DNA of 64,000 nt from Hetaerina americana (Eukaryota; Arthropoda; Insecta; Odonata; Calopterygidae). Numbering within the stretch: the stretch's first letter is position 1; every line of letters begins with the position of its first letter. The position numbers and the translations under genes are program-made. Below the pieces are notes generated by a model. It made no database searches and was not told the DNA's origin. It saw only the letters and a program-made list of their open reading frames with translations. Positions 34,785 to 47,415 of the stretch are shown here, piece by piece. Where the stretch lies: the NCBI GenBank assembly GCA_022747635.1, contig JAKTNV010000017.1, positions 744,001-808,000 on the forward strand. Direction: 5' to 3'.

Positions 34785-34904
34785 TTATTACCGACGAGGT
34801 TTCGATGAATTACATCATCAATAATTCATCTTCAGGATGCATTTCTTCATTGATGCATTACATCCTGAAGATAATGTATTAAATCGAAACCTGGTCGGTA
34901 ATAA
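34785..34904. repeat. Inverted pair of hammerhead-type motifs (PLE-related relic)
   Basis: The left arm (34785-34845, motif on the minus strand) and right arm (~34855-34904, motif on the plus strand) are degenerate inverted copies sharing TTATTACCGAC, AGGTTTCGAT and ATCTTCAGGAT. Left arm: CUGAAGA 34835-34829, stem GAAUUA/UAAUUC, GAAA 34803-34800, GUC 34795-34793. Right arm: CUGAAGA 34865-34871, a decayed stem II, GAAA 34886-34889, GUC 34894-34896. No polyprotein sequence is attached. The most economical reading is a tail of a Penelope-like element inserted with an inverted partial copy. Confidence 0.55.
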
Positions 34905-35033
34905 GTATTTAACTAATGAAAAAATGCTATTATTTGGCTATTTACAAGTTCCAACTTCACCATATCATGCCAGACCACTACGAAATTGATTTACTGTTAT
35001 TTTTTCATTAGGCTTTCCAAATTATTTTTTGAT

Positions 35034-35806
35034 TATTATTATATAAATCTCGTTGCAATTAGGCAATTGTTTTGGTGGCAGCTGTCAAGTCTGGCCAACG
35101 GTCACTCTTACAATGCACATGCATACATACAAAAGAACATAAATGAGACAAAATGCTCATATATACATGACACAAGAGTACCAATCGCACCTTTGCCATC
35201 ACACATGGGCTAGGTTCACGCCATACCTACAACGCTCCGTCCATCGCCACACACATCGTCCATAATCACGCACTCTTCGAATTCATATACCGTTCCAAAT
35301 CACGCACCGTTAACACATCATTCACTTTTGCAATACAACTTCTCACGCCGTCTACATGAAACACATCATCAAATCATATTGTACAAACAAAATTTTTATA
35401 ATAATCACTGATCAAAGAAGTTTATCATCCGGTGGCTGCTTTACACTAATTCTTAAATCTCTTAAAATTGAATGGAAAGGGACAAACAATCAACAAACCT
35501 CCAGGCAGCCTGTTCCATTCAACATTAGTTCTGTGTAAAAAAGAATATTTTTTCTTATTTGTTTTTGCAGTATTATTTTAATTTTAAAACTGTGTTCGTT
35601 TTTTTCCTTAAGGTTTGGTTTTTCTATCTCTTTCCATAAATCTTCCCACGCTTCGTCATTTTTACAATTCTATGCATCGCGGCCAACCTACTCATTTTTC
35701 TTCTATTTTCAAAAACTCCCATTTCAGTAAATCCAAAATTTCAGTAACACTATCTGTTCTTTGTTACCTTCCGAGTATATATCTTCCTGCCTTTCTTCGA
35801 ACTTAG
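35034..35806 (-). mobile_element. Same LINE, shorter decayed copy B
   Basis: Collinear with the 3' end of copy A (40738 to about 41340). Shared stretches include CGTTGCAATTAGGCAA in the 3' UTR, the GGTGGCTGCTTT region near the stop, CTCCAGGCAGC (~35501) and CCTTCCGAGTA (~35767). Coding identity is visible but several indels and stops break the frame. It ends abruptly in a sequence that corresponds to the middle of the C-terminal domain, so it is more strongly 5'-truncated than copy A. Its tail is TTATTATTATATAA. Confidence 0.85.
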
Positions 35807-37194
35807 AGTGCTTTATAGTTTAGTGCTTTCAGTACTTTAACTTAAGAACCTAGGAAGGCAAATATTTCTTTAAAATTTGTTTTGTTTTATAAAGAAAGAG
35901 AATAATGAAAATAGCCGAAAGACAAATAAGCTAAGGAAAAATGGCTGGATGAATAATTTGTGTGTAGAAGTCAGCAAATTCGAAAAAATGTCGAAGAACT
36001 TTAGAGTAATCTGAGACACTGGTTTAGCAAAGTCCAGAGCAAAGGGATGTGTCTTTCAAGGTGATAATAATGCATGAATCATTCATAAATTCACTTAATA
36101 TTAAAAATTGTTAAAAATAATCTCTAATTTTTGCAAAATAGAATTCAATGGCCAAAATAATAATAGTTGAATTTAATTAAATTATATTACATCGCATTAT
36201 CATTCGCCAATGAGAACGGTGCAAGAAATAAACTTCACTCAAAAGTATTATAAAATGAAAAGATCGGAAGGCTATTTGAACTACCACGCGACGGAATGGA
36301 AAGGCATATGTAAAAGAATCCTAGAGGATTTCTCACAGATGTTAATGAGAAGGGAGAATTCATGCTCAGAATTGTATTGGCCTAGAAAATTAGACAACTA
36401 TTAAATTTTTGCTTTCGTGGAATGGTTACGACTATACTTAAATTCGTAATTTCATGTGCATAGATCCCTATCACCATGGGCTGATTAGAGAGTCCACGTC
36501 AATTATCAAGAAACCCGTTAGGAAGAAGATTGCCCGTTGTCTAACAATTGTTAACGTATCTTTAACCGTGAAATGAGAAACAAATGTGAATAATGGTCAA
36601 CAATTGGCGATGGCATTCGAACAGACCAATTAGATCACGCTGAACCCGATCCTATATAAATCGGAATTAAAGAACACATTGCACTTAAACTGAAGAATCA
36701 CAATGGGACGCCGGCGAAATGTTTGTGTTTATATAAATATTATAAGGAAATTAAATCACGAATAGAAATATGTTCGAAAATAAAAGAGCACTAGGGGTAA
36801 ACGGCATGCTATGGAATCGAGAAATAAATCGAAAAGTATTAGTTTTTAGGGCAACTTAATATTACCATTTTAAAATGAAAAAGAGCAAAGGAATGCGAAT
36901 GTTTTATCAATTAGTCTCATGCAACGCAAATTATAAGAATAAAATATCAGATAATGGAGAGAAAAGGGAAGTTATTTGGATGAAGAGGTACTTGAATTTT
37001 GAGAAAGAACGCGGCATCATTCTTGTTCTCAAACATTAGAGAAGAATATACTAAAAACACCGACCGCCTTCAATTCATTCGTGGAAGAAGATTTCGGAAA
37101 TAATGTCTGTATTTCAGTACTACCATTAAAGGAATTGTATTGAGATGTAAACGACGAGATATAAACCTGTACTCCATATAGATATCATGAGGAA
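35807..37194. other. AT-rich DNA before the LINE RT relic
   Basis: Faint LINE-like residues may begin near 36900 but are too decayed to delimit. Nothing else recognised. Confidence 0.5.
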
Positions 37195-37530
37195 GTGATT
37201 AAATATGGTGAAAGTAGAGGCTAAAATAAAGAAGGGATTAAGGAAGGGATGCTCATCATTACCGTTGGCCTTTGCGTGCATGGAGAAGACAATAATCGAG
37301 ATTAACAGAGCGATAAAAGACATTGTGCAAATATTCGGAAAAAGGGATAACTCTTCTGTGGTTTTCGGACAATGAGGTCTGCTAAGAGAGAAGGAAGAGG
37401 GTCTACGAGGAAAATCTCCTTTTGGACGGCCGTAGTTTTTAATCCCCTTAACGAGGAGATGAAAGAGTACGAAATCAAGATGAATAACGAAGATGATAGC
37501 ATGATGTAGAAGCGGAAATAATGGCAGTTT
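37195..37530 (+). mobile_element. LINE reverse-transcriptase palm relic
   Basis: From 37207 the plus strand reads VKVEAKIKKGLRKGCSSLPLAFACMEK, a decayed RT motif B (GLRQGCxLSPLLF). IIEINRAIKDI follows, then a ruined motif C (VVFGQ, stop, GLLREKEEGL where FADDxxLLxxxEEDL is expected). In another frame comes LNEEMKEYEIKMNNED (~37451). Stops and shifts show it is long dead. Faint similarity may continue upstream to about 36900. Confidence 0.65.
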
Positions 37531-38279
37531 TTCTTTTTTAATGGAAACTATGCATTTATATTTAAAAGCACCCTCATAATATTTTCATTATGTACAATTA
37601 TTGGTGGCATGATGATAGCCAGCTTAGTTTGCTTGACCCCTTTGAAGTCATTCTCCTGTTCTAACATGCATTCCAGAATAATGCTCATTTGTCTTTCCCT
37701 GAATCAATTTACTCTTAAAGGCACTCACTATTCCACGTTTGTAAAGTTATCAATTTTTGACTGAGAAATGAGACATTAATCCGTTAATGAACAAACTATT
37801 ATTATGAATGAGGCATCACCCAAGGATATCAGGAAGGGTTTGTCCACAACATTAGTTATTGTCTCAAAAAAATAGAAAGATTTCTGGCATGAAATGCCGG
37901 GAATGAAGATGTACCCTGAAAGAATTGCTTTTATCCCTTTCCATCCGACGGGAGCGGTAGAAGGGTCAGCGTGACGGAATCGAATAGTGTGGCGAGAGGC
38001 GACGAAATGAGTGGTCAAGGGGTGGCTAGAAGGGATAGTGCAGTTTTTATGTGATAGGGGTGTGAAATATAGGGAGTGATAGTAAGGGTGCAGGGACTGA
38101 AGGGCGAGAGAAATGAAGGAGGAAACCTGGACTAACTTCTTTCACCAATATCTCAAACCGCCGAGGAAGAATCCGAAATGGGAATGAGATCGTGCAGATA
38201 GGGGAACCCGCTCAAAAAAAGAAAGAATCAAATCCGTCGAAGGGAAAAACGAAGGAATTCATAAGAGTGCGTTACACGG
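37531..38279. other. DNA with no recognised gene
   Basis: Moderately purine-rich from about 37930 to 38240. No domain is visible in any frame. Confidence 0.5.
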
Positions 38280-38480
38280 AGTAATTGGATGGCTCTGGTT
38301 CGCGGCGCACGCTCGCGAACTGCCTCAATTTGGCACGTCACTCAGTCAGCCCACTTCCTCTCCCTCATGCTCCTCGTCCATCCCTCCACCTCTCCCCTCC
38401 AAAGCTCTTCCCCTCACTTTCCCCCGCTACCCTTCCTCGATTATTTTCCCTCTCGTTGGCCATTGCTCGTCTGGAGGTCA
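38280..38480. other. Small C-rich island
   Basis: About 200 nt of C/T-skewed sequence (CTCCCC, CCCCTC) with two overlapping short plus frames (38285-38512 and 38289-38483). Resembles the larger pyrimidine-skewed islands of the window. Confidence 0.45.
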
Positions 38481-40737
38481 TAGTTTACATGCATATTCAC
38501 GACGGAAAATAAAAAAAATCCCTATGCTCTTTTGGAAATGGAATTTTCTCTTCGCGCGTCACGGTGGCATGATTGTTTTCGGTTCTAATTTTCCGGCAAG
38601 AAAAACCTCGTGTTGAAGTTTGAGTGTGTTGGACATGCTAATTTTAGCTCTTCGCTCTAACTACTAATGCGTGCATATTATGGTGATGAAGGAGCAGAAT
38701 ACACCTGTCAGATGCCCAAAAATAATTTGCGCACGTGTGGGTCTATAATAATCCATATTATCAGCAAGCGTTAATTCCAAATTTCCTGTTAACAGTCAGC
38801 ACTTTTATTATTAAAGGAATTGAAAGCGCATACTTCTAACACAAAAACCTCTATAGCTGCGCCATTTGAGCATACTAGGCTCTGCCTAGTATGCTCAAAT
38901 CTCTATTATCTACTCAAGAATTTAGCGCACGTATTAGTCGAGTATGTTTTCTTGCTCGTTCTATAAATAGTTCTTCTTTGAACCAGGACCTTCAACCTGT
39001 CCATCTCGCGACTCCTACATTTAGATATCAATAAAGTGAAGGCAGACCTCGATTTTTATCTGACCCCCATACTCGTAGGTTGAGCACCCCTGCCGTCAAT
39101 AGAATTTTGTCGTTGGAACGCGGGAAAAATTGACCAGCTGTTTGATCCCACTTGAACACCAAAATGTTCCATTGTTTTCCAAACTCCGGCATTGATTTCT
39201 TTATTTTTTTAAAAGAGTTATTATGATAATTTTCTTCCACTTTTGTTTACTGTTGGCTAATCGCTGTGATTGATGAATATTTAGCCCTCGTAGTCCTGTT
39301 ACCAGAGAGTGATTTTCTAGAAAATCTCCAGTTTCAAAAAATTTCTGAGTTATAATTTTTAGCCATGATGGAAACAAGTGGGAATGTCATAAACATCAAT
39401 AGTGAGTCATAAAAAGTATCCGAAATTGGAGCCGAGATCATGCACAAAGGTATCGACGGGGATGCTTCGAACTCCATACCCTTAGTGCTATAATTGTATA
39501 ATATTACGGTGTCACAATTACAGCTAATGAGGAAGATAAACCATATGTACTCTACTATGAGAGAACATGGAAAGAAGAAATTGAACTTCTTACGGCCTTT
39601 TACTGCGATTATAGTAAAGAATAATGCATATATATTATTTAGTATAATCATCGCAAATATAGACTCGTACAAACGGTTTATATTTTATTATAAATTATAA
39701 ATATACTTGTATAGAAGTTTACACCTGATATTTTTCGACCTGAGAGATCAGCATGCTCGTAACTTACTCATTAAGTTATTATCTTAAATGTTATGTATCT
39801 TAACATTCTTGTAAAAGTTGTGTACGTTGCTTGTCTTCTTCCTCGCGAATGAAGAATGCATAGAGGAAGAGGCATGTCCTAGAGCTCACTGGGATTTACG
39901 ACATTAAAAAAAAAGGCTCTCCAGGATTTTAGCTGGTGCTGCAGAGAGTGTGCTGATAGTCGTTCTTTTACGCTTAGGTGAGGAGTGAAATTTATTATGC
40001 AAGAACAACCGTATCAGTAGTAAAGATTGCAAGAAAAACGCGAACAAGTAACTTTATTTGGGTATAAATCGATCATTTTATGGATCAGATTAGTCGATGT
40101 GAAGTGCAAAAGGCAATTATATAAAAAGGCAAACGTATTTATATTGATCCTTATTTTTTGCTATTAGGAGTAGAATTTTGATGCCAATTAACCTCGCCTG
40201 CTTGAGTCCTCAGTACGTGCTCGACTATTAGAATAAAATAGAGCGGAGTTTTGGAATGACAGACAATGTATATAATAAAGCATTATATTTGCCCATGATA
40301 CTTGAGGCTAATTAACAGTTTTTGCCCTTTATCTCTTTGGATACTATTCCGGAAAAAGCTTGACAAAAATTAAGAACAATAAGAAATCTCGACCTTCTGT
40401 TAAATTTCAACTGGTTTGGGGTAGTTTTACGCCCTTTGTGGAGATGGAGGGAAGAGCATTTCATTAAGAAGGTTTAGATGGCTGATAAATTGCAGGTGAC
40501 ATAAGATATAAATGACATTTCATTGGCAGTTAAATCTGCAGAGTTTTGATTGCACACCCGCTGTAATTTAGCAATTTCATTAAAAATTTGTAAGTTTTTG
40601 TTTTCGTTACTAGGTTCTACGTCATTTTATCTCCATATTAAAGCACTGAATTCAGCGAGGGAATAGAAATTATATGAATTGCATTAATGAGCATTTTACT
40701 ACTCATAATGACAGTCAAACGGATTGGTGGAGATGAA
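38481..40737. other. AT-rich DNA, no gene recognised
   Basis: Holds the perfect hairpin at 38864. A minus frame at 39334-39672 is Ile/Phe-rich and matches nothing known. Confidence 0.55.
38864..38900. repeat. Perfect 17-bp hairpin with a 3-nt loop
   Basis: Arms ATTTGAGCATACTAGGC (38864-38880) and its exact complement (38884-38900) around TCT. It is too short for a typical miRNA precursor. Its perfection suggests a recent origin, for example by strand-switching during replication. Confidence 0.85.
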
Positions 40738-40979
40738 TTTTATTATTATTCACACAATTACGTTGCAATTAGGCAAATTTCCTGGCGGCAACGGTCAGGT
40801 TAGGTCAAAGATAACTACTAACAACGAAAATTACATACGAACACATAAAAACAGATAAGAGACATAATATTTTTACATAATGACACTTCCACATCACATA
40901 CAAACAAACTTCCACATCACATACAAAATGCCGTCCACATCACATACAAGCAATAAATTCATAACTACAATGAAGTTTA

Positions 40980-41639
40980 TTACCTAGCGGCTGCTTTGCA
41001 TTTCAACTTAAAACTTCTAAAATTGGATGGAAAGGGCTCAAACAAACCTCCAGGCAGCTGGTTCCAATCAATAATAGTTCTATTTAAAAAAGAGTATTTT
41101 TTCTTATTTGTTTTTTGAGTCCTTATTTTTATTTTGAGGCTATGGTCGTTTTTTCCCTTAAAGTTAGGCTTTTCTATCCCTTGCCATAAATCTTCCCACG
41201 CTTCGTCCTTTTTAACAATTCTATACATCGCGCCTAACCTACTCCTTTTTCTTCTATTTTTCAAACTCTCCCATTTCAGTACATCTAACATATCCGTGAC
41301 ACTATCTGTTCTTTTGTACCTTCCGAGTACATATCTTGCTGCCTTTCTTTGAACTTTTTCTATCTTTTTAATATGTCCCACCTCATATGGATCCCATACT
41401 ATGGAGGAGTATTCTAGGATAGGGATAACCAGTGCCTTATATGCTTTTTCTTTTGTGGCTACGCTACTTCCTTTTAAATTTCTCATCACCCAATGCAATA
41501 CTTTAAATGCCTTCCGTGTCAAATTATCTACTTGGACTCCCCACCCAAGATCCCTAGTTAAATAAATGCCTAAATATTTGCATTGACTAGTACATGGGAT
41601 TCTTTCTCCGAAGAGAGTGTTAAATTTCCTTTTCTGCAT
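40980..41639 (-). pseudogene. LINE reverse transcriptase, 3' part (copy A)
   Basis: 219 codons in the next frame, continuing the RT directly: CKYLGIYLTRDLGW (~20), then the C-terminal LINE region with VIPILEYSSIVWDPY (~71), KIEKVQRKAARYVLG (~90) and RTIIDWNQLPGGLFEPFPSNFRSFK near the end. These are standard C-terminal blocks of CR1/Jockey-like elements. It probably forms one protein with the preceding segment once the 1-nt shift near 41635 is taken into account. Confidence 0.88.
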
Positions 41640-42258
41640 TCTTTTTATTTGAAAATTTTATATGCTTACTTTTACTTATATTAATGCCCATATTATTATT
41701 TGTAACCCAGTCACCAAGGCGATCGATGTCATTTTGTAAAATTACGTGATCATTTACATGCTCTATCCGTCTGTATATAATGCAGTCGTCAGCAAAGAGT
41801 CTTATTTGGGAATGTAAATTGTTTGGTAGATCGTTTACGTAAATTAGGAAGAGTAATGGCCCTAGAACACTGCCTTGAGGAACTCCTGCTAATACGCTCG
41901 CCTCATTTGAAAATGTAGCCCCTAATTTTACTTTTTGAGTTCTGCCTCTGAGAAAATTTTTTATCCATTGTTTTACCCTCAAGTCCAATGGTAACGAATC
42001 CAACTTTAACAATAATTTATCGTGAGGCACTCGGTCAAAAGCTGCCGAAAAATCACCAATTACTGCATCCACTTCCTTTCCTTCGTCTATTGCGTCGCCG
42101 ATGTATTGACTTAATCCCAAAAGCTGCGTTTCACACGAGTATCCCGTTCTAAACCCATTTTGGTGTTTGAATAGCCATCTATCTCTTGCGCACAATTCCC
42201 GAATGTAGTCAGCGATTCTTTTTTCCATTATTTTGCAAACAATTGAGGTTATGCTTAC
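41620..42258 (-). pseudogene. LINE reverse transcriptase, 5' part (copy A)
   Basis: Open from the truncation point to a stop at 41622-41620; the first ATG is at 42228. Counting from that ATG: GFRTGYSCETQLL (~25); motif A GDFSAAFDRVPHDK with catalytic Asp ~59; motif B GVPQGSVLGPLLFLIYVNDL (~115-134); motif C FADD (~145-148); then the palm-thumb segment with INISKSKHIKF (~183). The catalytic residues are present. The frame is lost near 41635, where a 1-nt indel in an A-rich run separates it from the next part, so the original gene is broken. Confidence 0.88.
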
Positions 42259-45200
42259 CGTAATTTACAATAATGCAAACCATAGACTCTTGAGAATTTA
42301 CACTCTTAAGATTAGTATACGCTGGCTTGTTTTTAGCATTACTTATTGTGCTTTGACTTTTAGATTATGAAAATAAATCAAACTTTACGTGCAATTTCTC
42401 TATATAGCCACTTAGAGAGTAGTTTATAAAATACCTTCATTTCACGTAATTTCATCTGAGCAATAAATATGGCATGACGAACCATTTTCCTTAAATCCTC
42501 AAAGGAAAACTCACTATAATTTATGGGATGCAAATCGATGTTAACCAAAATTCAATGACTCGAGTTTCTCACTAATATAAAATAGGACTCGCTAATCAAC
42601 CTGAGTGTAGTTACCTTGCATAGAAGATATCGTCGTGACAAATGTATCTTAAATTGAAAACTAAACGATAATTTCTCAGGAGTTGGTGTACCTATGTAAA
42701 GCGTTGAGTGCATATAGATGCCAGTCACAATATAGGAAAGACCATTGCCCCAAGTTTTTCTGAGGGAAAGTACTTGGATATCATGCAAAGGCGAAAGTCT
42801 CTGATCATATCGCTGTGTTTTTTCTGGATCCGTGGGGTCGTTCTCATCCACACACCCTCAAGGATTTTAGTTGATTAAGGTTAAGAAATGTAAGATAAAT
42901 TCATATCGCGTATAATGTTTCAGTGGGTCGTTACGGTGACCGAGACCGGAAATAATCAGAGCGAACAAGCGGGAGGCAGAGGAGCCTGCACTGCCCGACT
43001 GTCTCTTTTTCTTATTTTTATTCCCTATTGTTCGACAAAAACATAAAAAGCCTCAAAATATTTGACTGTCTTAGTTGCAGTAAGCAACTTTACCGTTATT
43101 TACGCCTCATGCCGAGGATTTTACGAGGATTGTCGATCGTGCATTACGTAAGGCAGTATGGAAAATCTTATCACATCGGTCCGAGTAGATCAAGAAAGGA
43201 AAATTAGATTTTAAATGGCTCGTCTCACTCTATTCTGTTCACACATATTAGCCTCATGCCATTATATTCTTATCTTATTTTCTAAGATGGTTCATTGTGT
43301 TAGTTAAGAAATTGAATAATACTAGAAGAAGATCCTCCAGTTTTGTGAAAAACTGTGAAGAAAAGAAAGTTGGTGGTGGGTTTACTGGAAAAACTGGAAT
43401 GGGAGTCTTTCCAAACACGAATATAGCAAAAAATAAGACTTTCAGAAATATACTAGACGCTCGAGTTTGCCAATGACGTTGGGGCATTAATAGGGCCTTG
43501 GACTACGAGTATTACAGGAGCTCATACCTGATAAATAATTGAAGAGGAATAGGTTCCAACGCTGAGATTGTGAATGATCTTTGATTTTTGTAACTCTCTT
43601 TTAAATTTCGAGAATATCCGAGAATAACCGAGGTTATTTTGTAGAAAAGTGCAATATCTTCGCTTTATTATGGATTCCTTCAACTACATCAGCCCTGGAA
43701 CTGTGTATCTTTTAGCGTATGTGTATATGAATCTCATGCATGCGGATATAGGGATATTTCATTCTCTATAATGGTCTGAATAATTGGCTACTCTTCTAAG
43801 AGCAGCTTAATAAAACACAGGGAAAATAATTATTTGATTATCCCAAATTTGTATACTTCATCAGTAAAACAAGCCTTTGTCCGGAAGGAAAGGTGAAGCT
43901 GGAACGTCAATATATGCACTAATGGAAGGTAGAGCACATTACATCGCTTTCTTTTCTTAAACTGCCTGAGGTTTTCTAGACATTTCTGGTAGCTATAAAA
44001 TCACACAACCACTCTAAGTCACATAACTATCACCAATATTTGGACCCTGGACTCTCTCGTCCCGGATCAGTACTCGAATAAGCCACTATGTCAAATGCCA
44101 TCAACATGGCTTATTTACTATTCACATCAAAAGTAGATTAGTGTCAAATCAGTTTTCTTTCAACAGATCCTTAAGCTTTGCATATTTTCATCTTAATATA
44201 GAAAGAAATATTAACTCAGTATTTTATTTTTTGCAATTATTCGGGGAAGGGTTATGCAAAATATAAATAATAAATATTTGTAATAGGAAACAAAAATGCC
44301 GAGGAAGTATCGGGATTCACTCAAAAAGAGCTCATTAGAAAGAAAATCCGAGTGCTAATGTGCTAAAAAAACTAATTTTCTGTTTATAGAGATAAATAAT
44401 ACCACCTTGAAATTCCTCAAAAATATATAAATTAACTTAAGAGTGCTATAGCCGGTCATTAAGTCGTTATAAGGAAGCTTTCAACGACGACATTCATAGC
44501 TGCCCGGAGATTTTCGGAAAACCATTTTTAGAACTGAAATTTTGCTGTTTCTCGGCAGATAAATCTTCGTGGCGGGGAGTTAAGTTGCGCAACTTACGGA
44601 AGTATTTCCAGAACTGCGGTTTTCTTGGCTTTCCCACGGTAATCGGCGGCCATCTCGCGTATTCATTGCGAAAAAGGTTTCACTCGCCTCTAGATATATT
44701 TAATCAAATTTAGCATTTAATGTCACTTCAGCTACTATTTATTTTGGATCTGTAGCACATCAATTTTGCGTATCATATTTATTGCTTATCGAATTTTTTT
44801 TGGACGGCGGATTATGGATTTCAGATACGACTGAAACTGCGCGTACGTGAGGCGGTAGAAGATCAAGATCCCTCATGGATTCGCACTGCGTATTAAACGT
44901 TAAATGTGTTTTTTTTGCTGTCATCCTGTTCAAGTTCGTAAATTTTGCTTTGCATTCTTTTGTGTTAGAGCGGTAGTATGTAATACTTTTTCCAAAGACG
45001 AGACTCACATAAGTCACGGTCTCGTGTTGTTTTCTCCCACTAAAATGAATTTCATTTCGTTGATCATCTATTGAAGATCAGTTTTGTCTCCGTCTTCGCA
45101 AATACTTTACTCCCACCTCCTTTTATTGAAAATTCCGTAACTTTTTTTACCCAGGTTGGTTGGTTCTTCCATTCCATCTCTATTCGAATGTTTCCGGCTC

Positions 45201-47415
45201 CTCAATCAAGCTACAATACGTGATTGCATGTAGTAAAAACTCTTATTTTGCATTGGTTCCCTATAGTTAGTGTCATATTAATGTAATGCAATGTGATAGA
45301 ACAATTCTTAAGGAACCTCGATCTCCATGGCGTCAGATTTCTGACGTCGGTCGCGCTTGGTTTTCGTGTAAGTACTTGTTTTAAGCTCCTGACCAATTTT
45401 CTGCAAACCTATAAACTGTTCATAATCAATCTATGGCTTCTTTCGTATTCTAGTAGGAACGAAACAATCAACCAAGAATTTGACAAAGTGTACAATTCTT
45501 GTTGGATTACAAATTACAAAAACAAATCTACAAATGGATATTAATATGAGAACAATATAAAGTAGCAAAAATTCAATTTTCACGAGCTAGCATTGAAACA
45601 GTTAATGACAGTATTATCAATTGAAGAAGGCTTAATTTCATAGTTTAAAGTTTATATTTTATAGATTATCCGTAGCAAATTTTATTCGGTTCAAACATGT
45701 AAACAATTGTTACTACGTATTATCGCAAGAACACGTCAAAATGTTTCAAACGTGGAAAATAAGTTTTTTTTATGGTTGTGAAAACTAGGGAAATGATTGC
45801 ATTGCATTTTCTAGGAAACTGCCATAGATCGAGTTCTAATGCATCTTACGAGTATGCTGTTCATTATGTATCATTCTGCGTTATATGATATGTCACCCTG
45901 CGGATTTCAGCCACGTTCTCAATGCATTCTGCTAATTGATATAGCGAACATAACCTTAATCACTCTCGAGATCTTTAAGTTGGCTATGTAACTGAAACCT
46001 ATGCGGGAAAGACAAGAGTACTTGCGTGAAAGATATTAATCTCCTTCTACTTCCACAAAATGAATTTCTATAAAGTTGAATATTAAGTCTCACATTGCGA
46101 TAATGATAACGGTAGCATTCACGTTTGGTCATTCCGCAATACTCGGTGAGCAGAGTCGCAGTACCACCGCACGTCTCCCTCACTATTTCTCCCATTAGAA
46201 ATCTAGAGGGTTCGCCGTTTATAAATGGTGTCACGCATTCATTCGATTCCCCCTGTGCCTTTAGACTCACTCATTCCATTTCATGCCGATGTGTCACGTT
46301 CCTAAAATGTCGTTACTTTCAGCCATTAGCCCTCTCTTAATGATTTTGCGGGAAATGCATGCCTTAGAGATGTGGTTACAATAAGTAAAACTTGTGAGGA
46401 ACTCGATGTTCTTAAACTCGGAGGACTTCAGAACTCAGTTTGAAGAAATGATGGTGGTTTCCAAGCTGTCCGTTAGGGTGACATCCGCTCGTCGTAGAGT
46501 AGAGCTACTAGTAGAAGACGCAAATGAATCTCAAGGAGTAGACACACAAGGAACCAGATGACAGATGCTATTTATAACCTTTCCAAATAATGTCAAGCTC
46601 ATTGCTTTGTCCGTTAATACTTGCATGTAACACAACCGTCAAATACACCTACTGTAGGATGTGCGAAGGATGATTAATGTTAAGCTCTCTCATATAGGAA
46701 AAGAAGTAACTATTTACTTTCTTTTCAGGGGAAAGAAAGTAAATCTTTCAACTTCACTGATCACGTTAATTATCTTGTTCAACACTCTTAACATAATGAG
46801 AAAAAGTTGTGAATTCAACATTTGCACGCAAGATGGTAATTAACAACAATCCATTGTAAATGCTCGAATATATTTACGTGACCTTTATTTGATGTATATT
46901 TGTTTTTTTTTAACTTAATCTATGACACAGAGACCTGCAGGTTTGAACAGTTGTAACATTCTCGACTTCCGCAGCTAATACAAATCATAACTCTATTAGT
47001 TTGAAATAACTATTTCAAATTGTGTGGAAAGTCATTGCCCTTGTGAGATTGCCAAAGTCGCACGCGTACCAAATTGAAGACGACCAATATCATTCCATGA
47101 CAGATTTAATTTTTGTTGGAGCGATTTTCAAGGACACAAGATTATTGATACCACGCTCTGAAAAGACTCAAGTAGTTTAAAAAGAAACATGTCTTGTCCA
47201 ATTTCTCAATACCTGAAAGTTCGTGCTGCTGATCAATCATATTTATCAGTGTCACTGTTAAAAAAAACACTCGAATTCGACGTTCTTTTATTTTTTCTTT
47301 TCGGAGGAGGAGCAGTGCCGCATCACACCCGTGAACTCCGTCGGAATGGGGTCACGTTTCCACCGAGCGGAATGGACGGCGTCACGAGCGTCCGTTGTGC
47401 GAGTTCGTGATCTCC
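42259..47415. other. Long AT-rich noncoding tract
   Basis: Apart from the tRNA-like remnant at 44035-44100 and a small foldback at 46687-46722 (TTTACTTTC against GAAAGTAAA), no features were recognised in 5.1 kb. Confidence 0.5.
44035..44100 (-). repeat. Possible decayed tRNA-derived repeat
   Basis: The minus strand has an A-box-like ATAGTGGCTTATTCGAGTAC and a B-box-like CCAGGGTCCAAAT at tRNA-like spacing. No clean cloverleaf can be drawn. Confidence 0.35.

Larger units (their letters stand above)
40738..42258 (-). mobile_element. 5'-truncated non-LTR retrotransposon (LINE), copy A
   Basis: The element starts abruptly near 42258 inside the RT (conceptual VSITSIVCKIMEKRI). It runs through the RT palm and thumb and a C-terminal domain to a TAG stop at 40980. 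A ~240-nt 3' UTR then ends in a TAATAATAA-type tail at 40738-40750. The 3' 770 bp are shared with copy B at 35034-35806. Truncation at the 5' end and a short simple-repeat tail are usual for LINEs. The RT motifs place it in the APE-type group near CR1, L2 and Jockey. The exact clade would need a tree. Confidence 0.88.

Noticed and set aside
43859..43865. Another CUGAUGA box on the minus strand.
   Set aside because: No GAAA or stem II at a suitable distance, so no hammerhead can be drawn.
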